Shown: positions 28,455 through 37,590 of the stretch, piece by piece
Layout of the letters: each line of letters opens with the position of its first letter
Numbering within the stretch: the stretch's first letter is position 1
Assembly: GCA_046330935.1 (NCBI GenBank)
Contig: JAXLRU010000011.1
Location: 1-64,000 of the forward strand
DNA from: JAXLRU01 sp046330935
Lineage (GTDB): Bacteria > Actinomycetota > Actinomycetes > Actinomycetales > Kineosporiaceae
Reading direction: 5' to 3'
DNA: 64,000 nucleotides
Notes under the pieces: model-generated
Databases searched by the model: none
What the model was told of the DNA's origin: nothing
The model's input: only the letters and a program-made list of their open reading frames with translations
Position numbers and translations under genes: made by a program

Positions 28455-28478
28455 GTCGACAATTGATCGTTTGTCGAC
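28455..28478. repeat. Inverted repeat gtcgacaa-N8-ttgtcgac
   Basis: Perfect 8-bp arms with an 8-bp centre, in an AT-richer gap upstream of resolvase remnants. It could be a recombination or operator site. At 28606-28630 there is also a run of ggatacc repeats (cggataccggatacccgat). The rest of 28383-28669 shows no gene. Confidence 0.5.
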
Positions 28479-28669
28479 ACCCTGAGCCGGGTCGTCAGGA
28501 ACGGGCGTCCGCCCTGGTCGAGCCGATCATGAAACGTCGGTCACTAGTGTCGGGTTTCTACGTCTGGCAGACGGTGGCGGGGCTGGTGTCCGACACGTGT
28601 TGATCGGATACCGGATACCCGATACGCGCGTTCGCGACGGCGGAGCTGTCGCCCGCCCGTGGGGTCGAT

Positions 28670-28999
28670 GTGACGGCCGGGTCGGAGAGCGTGACGTCCA
28701 TGTCGATGTCGCCAGCGGGCCCGCTCCTCGCGCCCAGCGCTGAACTCGTGCCGGGGATCGCGCGCGAGGGCGACGTCCTGGTCGTGACCCGCCTGGATCG
28801 CCTTGGCCTGCTCGCTCCTGCACCTGGACACGCGAGCGCAAGGGTGGTCGGCGGCGGAAGCTCACCTCGATCCGGCCGCGCCGGCACAGCGCTTCCGAGG
28901 AGCGGCACGAGCCGGTGCGCGCCCGCGGTGCCCCGGCCCCGCCAGCGGCGCGCTCAGGCTGTCACGGCTGAGGAAATCAGGTTGCGGCAGCGCCGGTGA
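28670..28999 (+). pseudogene. Serine recombinase (resolvase/invertase) remnant
   Basis: The string AREGDVLVVTRLDRL (about 28766-28806) is the conserved block of serine resolvases. One frame over, ACSLLHLD continues the family pattern (RLARSLLHL). Near the end VTAEEIRLRQRR resembles the C-terminal helix-turn-helix start of the family. No single frame covers these, the catalytic N-terminal Ser region is not seen, and the central domain is lost. So this is a decayed fragment, pointing to past mobile DNA. Confidence 0.5.
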
Positions 29000-29018
29000 G
29001 GCGCGGGAGGCTGCGGGC

Positions 29019-29543
29019 ATGACCGAACCGATCGTGTCGAAGGTGACCCGCCGCGAACCGCCCGAGACGGGCGCGGAGCGCGAGCTGCTGGAATCGTTCC
29101 TCGACTACCACCGCGACACGCTCCTGCTGAAGTGCGAGGGCCTGGACGCCGCGGGGCTCAAGGCGCGCGCCACCCCGCCGTCGGCGCTGTCCCTGCTGGG
29201 GCTGGTGCGCCACCTCACCGACGTCGAGCGGTACTGGTTCCGGATGGGCGTGGACGGGCAGCGGCCCGGGTTCCTCTACTGGGGCGAGAGCGAGGACGAG
29301 CCGGACACCGACTTCGAGGTCGAGGACGCCGACCCGGCGGCCGACGTCGCCGCGTACCGGGCGGAGGTGGCGGCGGCGCGCGAGGTGGCGGCACGGCACG
29401 GCCTCGACGAGACGTTCACGATCGGCCGGCGGGGGCCGCTGAGCGTGCGGTGGGTCTACGTCCACATGATCGAGGAGTACGCCCGGCACAACGGGCACGC
29501 CGACCTGCTGCGCGAGGCCGTCGACGGCACCGTCGGGGACTGA
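29019..29543 (+). CDS. DinB-family (DUF664) protein
   Basis: 174 residues from ATG 29019. Four-helix-bundle DinB/YfiT fold: metal-ligand histidines in LLGLVRHLTDVERYWF and in YVHMIEEYARHNGHADLLRE, the latter the DUF664 signature. Actinobacterial relatives include mycothiol- or bacillithiol-dependent transferases and many of unknown function. The substrate is not evident from the neighbours. Confidence 0.85.
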   Translation: MTEPIVSKVTRREPPETGAERELLESFLDYHRDTLLLKCEGLDAAGLKARATPPSALSLLGLVRHLTDVERYWFRMGVDGQRPGFLYWGESEDEPDTDFEVEDADPAADVAAYRAEVAAAREVAARHGLDETFTIGRRGPLSVRWVYVHMIEEYARHNGHADLLREAVDGTVGD

Positions 29544-29742
29544 GGTGGGGGCCGCCCACGGACGACCAGCACGGCGATCGTGACGGCCCGACCTCGTCCC
29601 GTGACCCCCGCGCCTCCGGGGCGACGTGCCGCCCGGAGTGTGGTGAGCTAGAGGAAGTTCCCGAGGCTCGGGAGCGCTTCCCTGCTGCCGCCCGAACGGC
29701 GAGTGAGCCGCGGCGGATGCAGCGAAGGGGCGGTGACGACCC

Positions 29743-32700
29743 GTGCAGCAACGCAGCGCAGTGGCCGAACGCGGCCTCGACGCCGTCCTCCACCTGGGCG
29801 GGCGCCTGCTCGGCGCGCCCGTGCGCCTGTGGCTGGCCGACCCCGCTGCCGCGTCCCTGCTCAGGTCCCTGCACGTGCCCGTCGACACCGCGCCGGACCC
29901 GGCCGACGCGGTGCCCGCGATGCTCGACAGCGCCGTCGCCGCCCTCCCCGCGCCCACGCGCCCCGGCGGCGCGGCGTCCGAGCCCGCCCCCGCCGCGCGC
30001 CCCCTCGGCGTCCCCCGCGCCGTCGTCGACCGGCTGGCGGGCGACGTCCACGCCCGCGGCGTGGCGTTGGCCCAGCCCGACCCGGCCTTCGTCGGCGTCC
30101 CCGTGACCGACCGCGCCGGGGTGGGGCTCGGGGTGCTCTACGCCCTCGACGCCCACCCCCGCGTCTGGACGGACGGCGACGTCGAGGCCCTCGGCCTGCT
30201 CGCCGCGTGCGTCACCGCACCCCTCGAGCTCACCAGCCTCGGCGCGCGGTGGGAGTCCCACCGCCTGCGCTGGGACCTCGCCGTCGACGCCGCCGGCATC
30301 GGCAGCTTCGACTGGGACCTGCGCACCGACGAGCTGCTCTGGGACGAGCGGCTGATGCAGCTGTTCGGCTACCGCCCGGCCGAGTTCACCCCGCGCATCG
30401 ACAGCTTCTGGCAGCGGACGCACCCCGACGACGTCCCCGCCGTGCAGCGTGCGGTCGAGGAGGCCATGGGCTCCTGCGGCACCTTCTCGGCGGAGTACCG
30501 GGTGCTGCTCCCCGGCGGCGACACCCGCTGGATCGCCGCTCGCGGCCGGGTGCTCGCCGACAGCCGCGGCGAGCCCGCACGCATGCTGGGCGCCGCCTAC
30601 GACTCCACGGCGGTGCGGCTGGGCCGCGACCAGGCCGCCCGGGTGCTGGAGACGATGGCCACGGGCTTCTACTCCCTCGACCCGCAGTGGCGGGTCACCT
30701 ACCTCAACGCCGAGGGTGCGCGCCTGCTGCAGCGCAACCCCGCCGACCTCGTCGGCAAGGACCTGTGGGCGGAGTTCCCCAGCGCCCGCGACCTCGAGTT
30801 CGGCCGCGCCTACGAGACGGCGATGGCCACCGGCGAACCGCAGTCCTTCGAGGCGTACTACCCGGGGCTCGGCTGGTACGAGGTGCGCGCCCTGCCCGGC
30901 CCTGACGGGCTGTCGGTGTACTTCCTGGACATCTCCGCCCGCCGCCAGGCGCAGGCCGAGGCCGCGCAGGCCCTGGCCCGGCTGCAGCTGATCGCCGAGG
31001 CGGGCGCCCAGCTCACGAGCACCCTCGACGTCGACGAGGCCGTCGGCCGGCTCGCCCAGCTCGTCGTCCCCCGGCTGGGGGACTGGTGCGTGGTCAGCCT
31101 CGACGGGCCCGACGGCCTGCGCGACATCGGCTCCTGGCACGCCGACCCGCAGCTGCGGGAGGTCGTGGCCGAGTACGCGCGGGTGCGGATGGCCGCGATG
31201 ACGCCGTCCACGTTCGTCGCCCGCGCCCTGCGCTCGAGCACGCCGGTGAGCGTCCGCGAACGCTTCCTCGACCGGCTCCGGGAGGTCGTCGACGACGACG
31301 GCGTCCTCGCCCTCGCCGAGCGGCTCGCCCCCGAGTCCGTGGCCGTCGTGCCGCTGCGGGCCGGCGGTGTGACCACGGGACTGCTCAGCCTCTACCGCGG
31401 CGCGCAGCGCGAACCCCTGGACGACGGCGACCTGGCCGCGCTCGGCGAGATCGCCGCCCGCGCCGGCATGGCGCTGGACAACGCCCGCCTCTACACCGAG
31501 CAGCGTCGGCTCTCCGAGGAGCTGCAGCTGAGCCTGCTCACCCCTCCGCCCGTGCCGGTCGGCCTGGACCTCCAGTACCGGTACGCCAGCGCCGCGCAGG
31601 AAGCCCAGGTGGGCGGGGACTGGTACGACGCGTTCCCCGACCCCCGCGGCGGCACCCTCCTCGTGATCGGTGACGTCGTCGGCCACGACAGCCGCGCCGC
31701 CGCCGCCATGGGCCAGCTGCGCGGCGTCCTGCGCGGCATCGCCATGGGGTCCGGCCTCGGCCCGGCCGGCCTGCTCACCCGCCTCGACGAGTCGATCGAC
31801 GCCCTGCACCTGGCCGCGACGGCCACCGCCGTCGTCGCCCACGTGCACCGCTGCGAGGACGGCGAGCGCGCGCGGGTGCGCTGGTCGAACGCCGGGCACC
31901 CGCCGCCGCTGCTGCTGCGCGTCACCGGCGGCGTCGAGCAGCTGTGCACCGGCCAGGCCGACCTGCTGCTCGGCGTCGACGCGACCTCCCCCCGCCAGGA
32001 GTCCGAGGTCGAGCTGTGCCCGGGGGACGTCCTGCTGCTGTTCACCGACGGTCTCGTCGAGCGCCGCGGGCAACCCGTCGACGACGGCGTCGCGCTGCTC
32101 AGCGCGCACCTCGCGCGGGCGGGCCACCGTGACCCCGACGCCGTCTGCGACGCCGCGCTGGCCGCGATGCTGCCCGACCGGCCCGAGGACGACGTCGCCG
32201 TCGTCGCGGTCCGCGTGCAGCCCTCGGGCCAGATCGGTTTGCGGGACGGCGCCGGAGCGGGTCAGGTTGACCCGGGAGCCCGCCCCGCGCGGGTGTGGGG
32301 GGATCACGTCCTCCGCCCGGTCGCCGCGCCCTTCCGGGAGCGGGACGCGGCGGGACAGGGGCGTCGAGGTGGTCGGGAGGGGTCGAGCGGCACCATGGAC
32401 GAGGTCCTCGCGGTGCAGAGCTTCTCCGACGTGGCCGCGGCGCGCCGGCTCGTGGCCACGACCGCGCCGCCGCTCCCCGCCGACGCCGCGCCCGAGGACG
32501 ACGTCACCGCCACCGCCGTGCTCCTCACCAGCGAACTCGTCACGAACGCGCTGCAGCACGGGCGCGCCCCCGTGACCGTCTCGGTGCGCCGGGCCGCACA
32601 CTGGCTGCGCGTGGCCGTCAGCGACGCCGACCCCCGGCTGCCGCGGCCCGTCGAGGCTCCGCCCGAGGACGCCGTCCGCGGCCGCGGCCTGTACCTCGTG

Positions 32701-32805
32701 CAACGACTGGCCACCCGCTGGCGGGCCGAGGCTCTCGCCGACGGCTCCGGTAAGACCGTGTGGTTCGAGCTGGGCCACTACCCGGCGGACGCTTCACACG
32801 GCTGA
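29743..32805 (+). CDS. PAS-PAS-GAF-PP2C(SpoIIE) phosphatase fused to anti-sigma-type HATPase
   Basis: GTG 29743 gives 1020 residues with no membrane segments. Order: GAF-like N-terminus (about 95-165), PAS (about 185-285; FGYRPAEF, HPDDVPAV, EYRVLLPGGDTRWI), second PAS (300-405), GAF (415-585), PP2C/SpoIIE phosphatase (605-830; QVGGDWYDAF, VIGDVVGHD, WSNAGHPPPLLL, LFTDGLVERR, DDVAVVAV with metal-binding Asp), and a C-terminal HATPase_c_2 (890-1010; LLTSELVTNALQHG, GRGLYLVQRLATRWR). Such proteins control partner-switching: the phosphatase dephosphorylates an anti-sigma antagonist and the kinase-like domain resembles RsbW. Having both opposing activities in one chain suggests self-contained control of a sigma factor or target. 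No antagonist or sigma gene is adjacent. Confidence 0.9.
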   Translation: MQQRSAVAERGLDAVLHLGGRLLGAPVRLWLADPAAASLLRSLHVPVDTAPDPADAVPAMLDSAVAALPAPTRPGGAASEPAPAARPLGVPRAVVDRLAGDVHARGVALAQPDPAFVGVPVTDRAGVGLGVLYALDAHPRVWTDGDVEALGLLAACVTAPLELTSLGARWESHRLRWDLAVDAAGIGSFDWDLRTDELLWDERLMQLFGYRPAEFTPRIDSFWQRTHPDDVPAVQRAVEEAMGSCGTFSAEYRVLLPGGDTRWIAARGRVLADSRGEPARMLGAAYDSTAVRLGRDQAARVLETMATGFYSLDPQWRVTYLNAEGARLLQRNPADLVGKDLWAEFPSARDLEFGRAYETAMATGEPQSFEAYYPGLGWYEVRALPGPDGLSVYFLDISARRQAQAEAAQALARLQLIAEAGAQLTSTLDVDEAVGRLAQLVVPRLGDWCVVSLDGPDGLRDIGSWHADPQLREVVAEYARVRMAAMTPSTFVARALRSSTPVSVRERFLDRLREVVDDDGVLALAERLAPESVAVVPLRAGGVTTGLLSLYRGAQREPLDDGDLAALGEIAARAGMALDNARLYTEQRRLSEELQLSLLTPPPVPVGLDLQYRYASAAQEAQVGGDWYDAFPDPRGGTLLVIGDVVGHDSRAAAAMGQLRGVLRGIAMGSGLGPAGLLTRLDESIDALHLAATATAVVAHVHRCEDGERARVRWSNAGHPPPLLLRVTGGVEQLCTGQADLLLGVDATSPRQESEVELCPGDVLLLFTDGLVERRGQPVDDGVALLSAHLARAGHRDPDAVCDAALAAMLPDRPEDDVAVVAVRVQPSGQIGLRDGAGAGQVDPGARPARVWGDHVLRPVAAPFRERDAAGQGRRGGREGSSGTMDEVLAVQSFSDVAAARRLVATTAPPLPADAAPEDDVTATAVLLTSELVTNALQHGRAPVTVSVRRAAHWLRVAVSDADPRLPRPVEAPPEDAVRGRGLYLVQRLATRWRAEALADGSGKTVWFELGHYPADASHG

Positions 32806-32835
32806 GACGGAGCGCGAAAGGAGGGGGCGAGGCCC

Positions 32836-33780
32836 CTACCAGCAGGTGCCCGGTGACAGTCGGCTTCCAGGAAGCTCGGCGAGCATCCTGAGGACGAGGT
32901 CCCGGTCGCCCGCGTTCAGACCTGCCACCCGCGCCTCGTCACGGTCGAGCTCGTCGAGGAAGTCGTAGGCCGTCCGCAGGTGCTGTGCCAAGTCGTCCAG
33001 GTCCGGTGTGGGCACCGCCAACTGTCCGATGTCCTCGACATCGAAGTCCGCCACGGGCCTGTGCCGTAGCCAGCGCGCAGGATCGAAGGGGAGCGTGCCG
33101 TGGCCCGGCTTCCAGACCGTGCCCGTGCTGCTCAAGCCGAAGGCGTCGACCCAGATCTTGAGCACGGCGAGGCGACGCACGAGATCGGCGTCGATCAACT
33201 CCCGGGGGCCCCGCCGGTACTTCGTTCACAACCAGACCAGGTCGTACACGTCGCGCGCCGTCGTCGTGCGGTTGAGTCGGGCGATCTTCTCCGCCCTGTT
33301 CTCCTCCAGCTGCACGCAGGGCAGCTCGGGGAGGGGGCCGCCGTAAGCGGCGTGTACGGGCATCGGGACCCACCCTGGGCGTCCCGGGCGCAGCCACGGT
33401 GGCGGATTCACGTCGAGCTTGCTCGTGAGGGTCCCGGTGGCTCCCAAGGGGGTGTCGATCGTGAGGGTGCGCTTGCCGCGGCGGATGGCGATGCCGTACG
33501 TGAAGGGCCCGATGGTGCGGCCCGCGACCGTGGCGCTCACGAGCTCCTGGACCTCGTCCGCGTCGTCGCCGATGGCTGCGACGGAGAAATCGAGGTCGAG
33601 GGAGAAGCGGCCCTCGTTGCCGGCGTACAGCTTCCGTAGGGCAGTGCCACCCTTGAAGACCAGGAGCTCGAGCACGCCCTCGTCATGGAGTTCGCGCAGG
33701 AGCAGGTCCTGGGCTATGTCGAGCAGAGCAGCTTCTCGGCCTTGGGTTCCGGACGGCGCATGCTGCACCACGCGCGCCAC
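32836..33780 (-). pseudogene. abiEii: AbiEii toxin nucleotidyltransferase, in-frame stop
   Basis: GTG 33780. The first 184 residues carry the AbiEii/DUF1814 nucleotidyltransferase core: LLVFKGGTALRKLY and GRFSLDLDFSV (metal-binding Asp pair), then KIARLNRTTTARDVYDLVWL. A TGA at 33226-33228 ends the frame, but the same frame continues without shift as TKYRRGPRELIDADLVRRLA, KIWVDAFG and on to 32836, matching the rest of the family. So a single nonsense change splits a full-length (about 314-codon) gene. The product is either truncated and inactive, or the stop is a sequence error. AbiEi lies 27 bp upstream. Confidence 0.75.
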
Positions 33781-33807
33781 CGTGATGTTGACCGGGTAGA
33801 GGCGCCC

Positions 33808-34614
33808 TCATCGCTCACCCTCCGGTGCCAGCGAGGCGGGATCGAACGGCAGCACCGTGTCTGCCACCTGCCAGCGCTGGGAGTGCCGGAGCAACGGACC
33901 CCGTGGCCCGAACCAGGTCTTGTTCGCCTTCTCGGGCACGAGCCGGGCAGCGATGTCCGGGCGCAGGGTCTGGAGGAGGTAGCCGAGGCGCGACCTGGTG
34001 GCCGGTGGCCGGCCCGACAACTCCTCGTGGATCAGGGTGGCGTCGACACCGGCGGCGAGCTCGGGGAGCCATTCGACAGCGGACGCCCAGGACCGGATGT
34101 CGCCGGGCCTTTGCGCCAGGTGAACGAGGACGGACTCGGGTCGGTGCACCGACTCGCCTTTCAGCTCCACCGAGGGCAACCGGGTCTCGAACCTCATCAC
34201 TCGCGCCACCGCGGCCAACGATGAAGGGACCCGGGTGTGCGGGGGGACGGCGACCTCGATGGTGGTGGGCAGGCGGTCGGCAAGCCCGTGCGCCCACGCG
34301 GCGGTGCTCAAGGCCACGGAGACCGGCATCCGGGGATGGAGCAGCCGGAAGGCCTTGAGCCCTCCCAGGGGATCCCCGTGACCGTACGGCCCGGCATGGG
34401 CTCCTGGAGCGAACTCCCAGACCCCCCGGACACCGGTGGGCAGGAGCCAGCCCTTCTGCCGCAGACGGAGGGCGACGAGCTTCGGGTCGCTGCGGATGCC
34501 GTGCTGTTCCACCAGATCTCGCACCTGGCCGAGGGTGACGACCTGGGGTTGCTCCAGTTCGAGCGAGGCGACGATTGCCGCGAGCGAGGGAGGGAGGGAT
34601 CGTGTCACGGACAC
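33808..34614 (-). CDS. abiEi: AbiEi-type antitoxin / transcriptional regulator
   Basis: 268 residues from GTG 34614. N-terminal winged-helix region (VVTLGQVRDLVEQHGI, RLRQKGWLLPTGVRGVWEF) and the AbiEi C-terminal domain (VALSTAAWAHGLADRLPTTI, VHRPESVLVHLAQRPGDIRSW). AbiEi represses its own operon and, with AbiEii, forms a type IV toxin-antitoxin/abortive-infection system. It is followed by the split abiEii. A small inverted repeat (gttgct/agcaac, 34697-34713) lies about 85 bp upstream. Confidence 0.75.
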   Translation of the reverse strand: MSVTRSLPPSLAAIVASLELEQPQVVTLGQVRDLVEQHGIRSDPKLVALRLRQKGWLLPTGVRGVWEFAPGAHAGPYGHGDPLGGLKAFRLLHPRMPVSVALSTAAWAHGLADRLPTTIEVAVPPHTRVPSSLAAVARVMRFETRLPSVELKGESVHRPESVLVHLAQRPGDIRSWASAVEWLPELAAGVDATLIHEELSGRPPATRSRLGYLLQTLRPDIAARLVPEKANKTWFGPRGPLLRHSQRWQVADTVLPFDPASLAPEGER

Positions 34615-34801
34615 CCCGAAAGTTGCAGTTTGAGATGCTGCTTGGGTCTGGCTGACACCTGGGTCAAGGATGGCAGGTGTCTAGGTAACGTCATAGGTTG
34701 CTGAGGAAGCAACTTATGTGCGTTGAGCGACACCTCCCGCCGCCACGTGGAGTGCCTCGAGCTGATGCCGCCCACGCGGGCGCGTCTAAGCTGGCCCGGC
34801 C

Positions 34802-36205
34802 ATGACGACGTCCCCGAGCACCCCGGCCCCCGACCTCGCCGCGCCCTCCACCGCCGAGCAGGCGCCGCTCGCGCGGGGGCAACGGTTCACCTACCTGGGG
34901 TACGCGGTCGACCCGGCCGAGGGCGTCGTCACCTGCCGGTACGCCCTGGACGACCACGAGTTCAGCGAGCGGGTCGCCGTCCCGGGCGCCCCGGCCGGTG
35001 CGTGGAGCACCCCTGCGGCCGACGCCGCGGCGCGGCTGGTCTTCCTCCTCGCCGGCGTCTCCTACTACAAGGCCGGCGCCCCGCCGGTGATCGACCTCGG
35101 CGGCCACGCCGTCACCCCCACCGAGCGGGCGTTCCTGCTGGAGTACCACCTCGACGGGCTGGGCGAGTTCGCCCACCGCAACGGCCTCGACCTGTCGGGC
35201 CTGGTGATCGAGGGCCCCTCTCGCGAGGCCGCTCCGGTCGCCGTCCCCGGCGTCGACGCCGCGTCGCGGGCGCCGCTGGTGCCCTTCGGCGGCGGGGTCG
35301 ACTCGATCGTCAGCGTCGAGCTGCTGCGCGAGCTGGGCGTGGAGCCGGCGCTGTTCGTCGTCAACCGCCCCGGTGACCGGTTCGAGGCCATCGAGGAGCC
35401 CGCCGCCGTCGCGGGCCTGCCCGTGATCCGCGCCGAGCGGACGATCGACCCGCTCATCCTGCGCAGCCGCGAGCTCGGCTTCCTCAACGGGCACGTGCCC
35501 GTCACGGGGATCATCTCCGCGATCGCCGTCCTCGCCGCCGTCGTCCACGGCCGCGACGCCGTGGTGATGTCCAACGAGTGGTCCGCATCGTCGGCCACGC
35601 TCGTCGTCGACGGCCGCTCGATCAACCACCAGTACTCCAAGAGCGAGGAGTTCGAGTCGGGCCTGCGGGTGGTGCTCGCCGAGACGTTCGCGCCCGTGGT
35701 CGACTACTTCTCGCTGCTGCGCCCCTTCACCGAGCTGTGGATCGCGAAGCGGTTCGCGCGGCTGGAGCAGTACTTCTCGACGTTCCGCTCCTGCAACCGG
35801 GCCTTCCACATCGACCCGGCCAAGCGCGCCGCCACCTGGTGCGGGCGCTGCGACAAGTGCGCGTTCATCGACCTCATCCTCAGCCCGTACGTGCCGGCCG
35901 AGGCGCTGCGCGCGGTGTTCGGTGGCGCCGAGCCGCTGGAGGACGACTCGCTGCTCGACACGTTCCGGACGCTGCTCGCCGTCGTCCCCGACGCCAAGCC
36001 CTGGGAGTGCGTGGGCGACGAGAGCGAGTGCCGGATCGCCGCGCGCATGGCCGCCGCCCGGCCCGACCGCGAGGGCAACCGGCTGCTCAAGGTGCTGCTC
36101 GCCCAGGCCGCACCGTTCACCGACCCCGACCCCGAGCACCTGCTCACCCCCGTCGGCCGCCACCACGTGCCCGCCCGGTATGCCCCCCGCGATCTCCTGG
36201 GCTGA
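34802..36205 (+). CDS. murL: UDP-MurNAc-L-Ala-L-Glu epimerase MurL
   Basis: 467 residues from ATG 34802. It carries LVPFGGGVDSIVSVELL (a PP-loop-like GGGVDS motif consistent with ATP use), VVMSNEWSASSATL, INHQYSKSEEFE, and a CNRAFH...WCGRCDKCAF cysteine cluster, the pattern of MurL proteins. MurL epimerises the terminal L-Glu of UDP-MurNAc-L-Ala-L-Glu to D-Glu, replacing the glutamate racemase/MurD route. The overlapping downstream murD2 makes the assignment strong. Cytoplasmic. Confidence 0.88.
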   Translation: MTTSPSTPAPDLAAPSTAEQAPLARGQRFTYLGYAVDPAEGVVTCRYALDDHEFSERVAVPGAPAGAWSTPAADAAARLVFLLAGVSYYKAGAPPVIDLGGHAVTPTERAFLLEYHLDGLGEFAHRNGLDLSGLVIEGPSREAAPVAVPGVDAASRAPLVPFGGGVDSIVSVELLRELGVEPALFVVNRPGDRFEAIEEPAAVAGLPVIRAERTIDPLILRSRELGFLNGHVPVTGIISAIAVLAAVVHGRDAVVMSNEWSASSATLVVDGRSINHQYSKSEEFESGLRVVLAETFAPVVDYFSLLRPFTELWIAKRFARLEQYFSTFRSCNRAFHIDPAKRAATWCGRCDKCAFIDLILSPYVPAEALRAVFGGAEPLEDDSLLDTFRTLLAVVPDAKPWECVGDESECRIAARMAAARPDREGNRLLKVLLAQAAPFTDPDPEHLLTPVGRHHVPARYAPRDLLG

Positions 36206-37523
36206 CGTCGCCGCGATCGCGGCGGGCGGCGGGAACGTCGGCGTGTACGGCCTGGGCCGCGAGGGGACGGCGAACGTCCGCGCGTGCCTGGCCCGCGGCG
36301 TGCGCCCGGTGCTCGTCGACGACGCGCCCACCGGCGACGTCGAGGGGTTGCCGGTCGTGCCCACCGCCGAGGGCGGCCTCGACCTCCTGCGCGGGTGCGC
36401 CCTCGTCGTGAAGACCCCCGGGATCTCCCGCTACGCGCCCCCGGTGCGGGCGCTGCGCGAGGCGGGCGTGCCGGTGCGAGGCGGGGTGGGCCTGTGGCTC
36501 GCCGAGCGCGCCGCCGCGGGGGACGCCGGGCGCGTCGTCGCGATCACCGGCACCAAGGGCAAGTCGACGACGACGGCGATCGCCGCCCACCTGGGGCGCG
36601 GCCTCGGCCTCGACGTCGCCGCTGTGGGCAACATCGGCGCCCCGCCGCACGACCCCGACGCCGCGGCGTCCCCCGACCTGTGGGTGCTGGAGGTGTCGAG
36701 CTACCAGGCCGCCGACGTCGAGGTGGGGCCGCACGTCGTCGGCGTCACGTCCCTGGCGCCCGACCACCTGCCGTGGCACGAGGGGTCCGTCGAGCGGTAC
36801 TACGCCGACAAGCTGTCCCTGGCCCGCGCCGACGGCGTCCGCCGGGTGATCGCCAACGGCGACTCGGCGCTGCTGCGTGCCCGCCCCGAGCTGGCCGGGG
36901 ACGCCGTCACCTGGGTGGGCCTCGACACGGACGCGTCCTGGGTCGACGACCTGCAGGTGCTCGGCGCCCACAACCGCCGCAACGCGCTGATCGCCCGCGC
37001 CCTGCTGCAGGCCGCGGGGGTGCCGGGCGCCGACGACGACGCGGCGCTGGCGGCGGCGGCACGGGGGTTCGGGGGGCTGGAGTCACGCCTGCAGCGCGTC
37101 GCCACCGTCGACGGCGTGGACTTCGTGGACGACGGCCTGTCGACGAACGTGCTGCCCACCCTCGCCGCCGTCGAGGCGTTCGCCGAGCGCAGGGTCGCGC
37201 TGATCGTCGGCGGGCAGTCGCGCGGCATCGACTACGAGCCGCTCGCGACGGGCCTGCGCGCACGGACGCAGGAGCTGCTGCTGCTGGCCACCCCCGACAA
37301 CGGGCCCGACATCCTCGCCGCGTACGAGCGGGCCGGCGGCGGGGGGCCGCTGGTCACCGCACGGGCCGTGGGCTCGCTGGCCGAGGCCGTCGCGGAGGGG
37401 TTCGCCTGGGCCCGCCCCTCGGGCGTGGTGCTGCTCTCGCCCGCAGCGCCCAGCTTCGGGCTGTTCCGCGACTACCGCGATCGCGGGGCGGCGTTCGCCG
37501 CGGCGGCGCACGGCTGCGGGTGA
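36180..37523 (+). CDS. murD2: UDP-MurNAc-L-alanine:L-glutamate ligase MurD2
   Basis: ATG 36180 lies 26 nt inside the murL end; 447 residues. Mur ligase layout: N-terminal GVYGLGREGTANVRA, VVKTPGIS, ATP loop VVAITGTKGKSTTTAIA, AVGNIGAP, LEVSSYQAADV, LAPDHLPWHEGS, NRRNALIARAL and VDDGLSTNVLPTLAAVEAF. MurD2 adds L-Glu, rather than D-Glu, to UDP-MurNAc-L-Ala; MurL then inverts it. The pair is coupled by overlap. Confidence 0.88.
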   Translation: MPPAISWADVAAIAAGGGNVGVYGLGREGTANVRACLARGVRPVLVDDAPTGDVEGLPVVPTAEGGLDLLRGCALVVKTPGISRYAPPVRALREAGVPVRGGVGLWLAERAAAGDAGRVVAITGTKGKSTTTAIAAHLGRGLGLDVAAVGNIGAPPHDPDAAASPDLWVLEVSSYQAADVEVGPHVVGVTSLAPDHLPWHEGSVERYYADKLSLARADGVRRVIANGDSALLRARPELAGDAVTWVGLDTDASWVDDLQVLGAHNRRNALIARALLQAAGVPGADDDAALAAAARGFGGLESRLQRVATVDGVDFVDDGLSTNVLPTLAAVEAFAERRVALIVGGQSRGIDYEPLATGLRARTQELLLLATPDNGPDILAAYERAGGGGPLVTARAVGSLAEAVAEGFAWARPSGVVLLSPAAPSFGLFRDYRDRGAAFAAAAHGCG

Positions 37524-37525
37524 CC

Positions 37526-37574
37526 CTCGGCGGGAGGATCGGCATCGCATGATGCTGCCGATCCTCCCGCCGAG
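37526..37574. terminator. Strong bidirectional hairpin terminator
   Basis: 19-bp perfect arms ctcggcgggaggatcggca (37526-37544) and tgccgatcctcccgccgag (37556-37574) with an 11-nt loop. It starts 3 nt after the murD2 stop and lies just downstream of the convergent small gene. Confidence 0.85.
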
Positions 37575-37590
37575 CGGGCACCGCCGAGGG

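Noticed and set aside
28527..28908. Several minus-strand frames of 95-116 codons
   Set aside because: No start context or motif; the resolvase-like remnant lies on the opposite strand.
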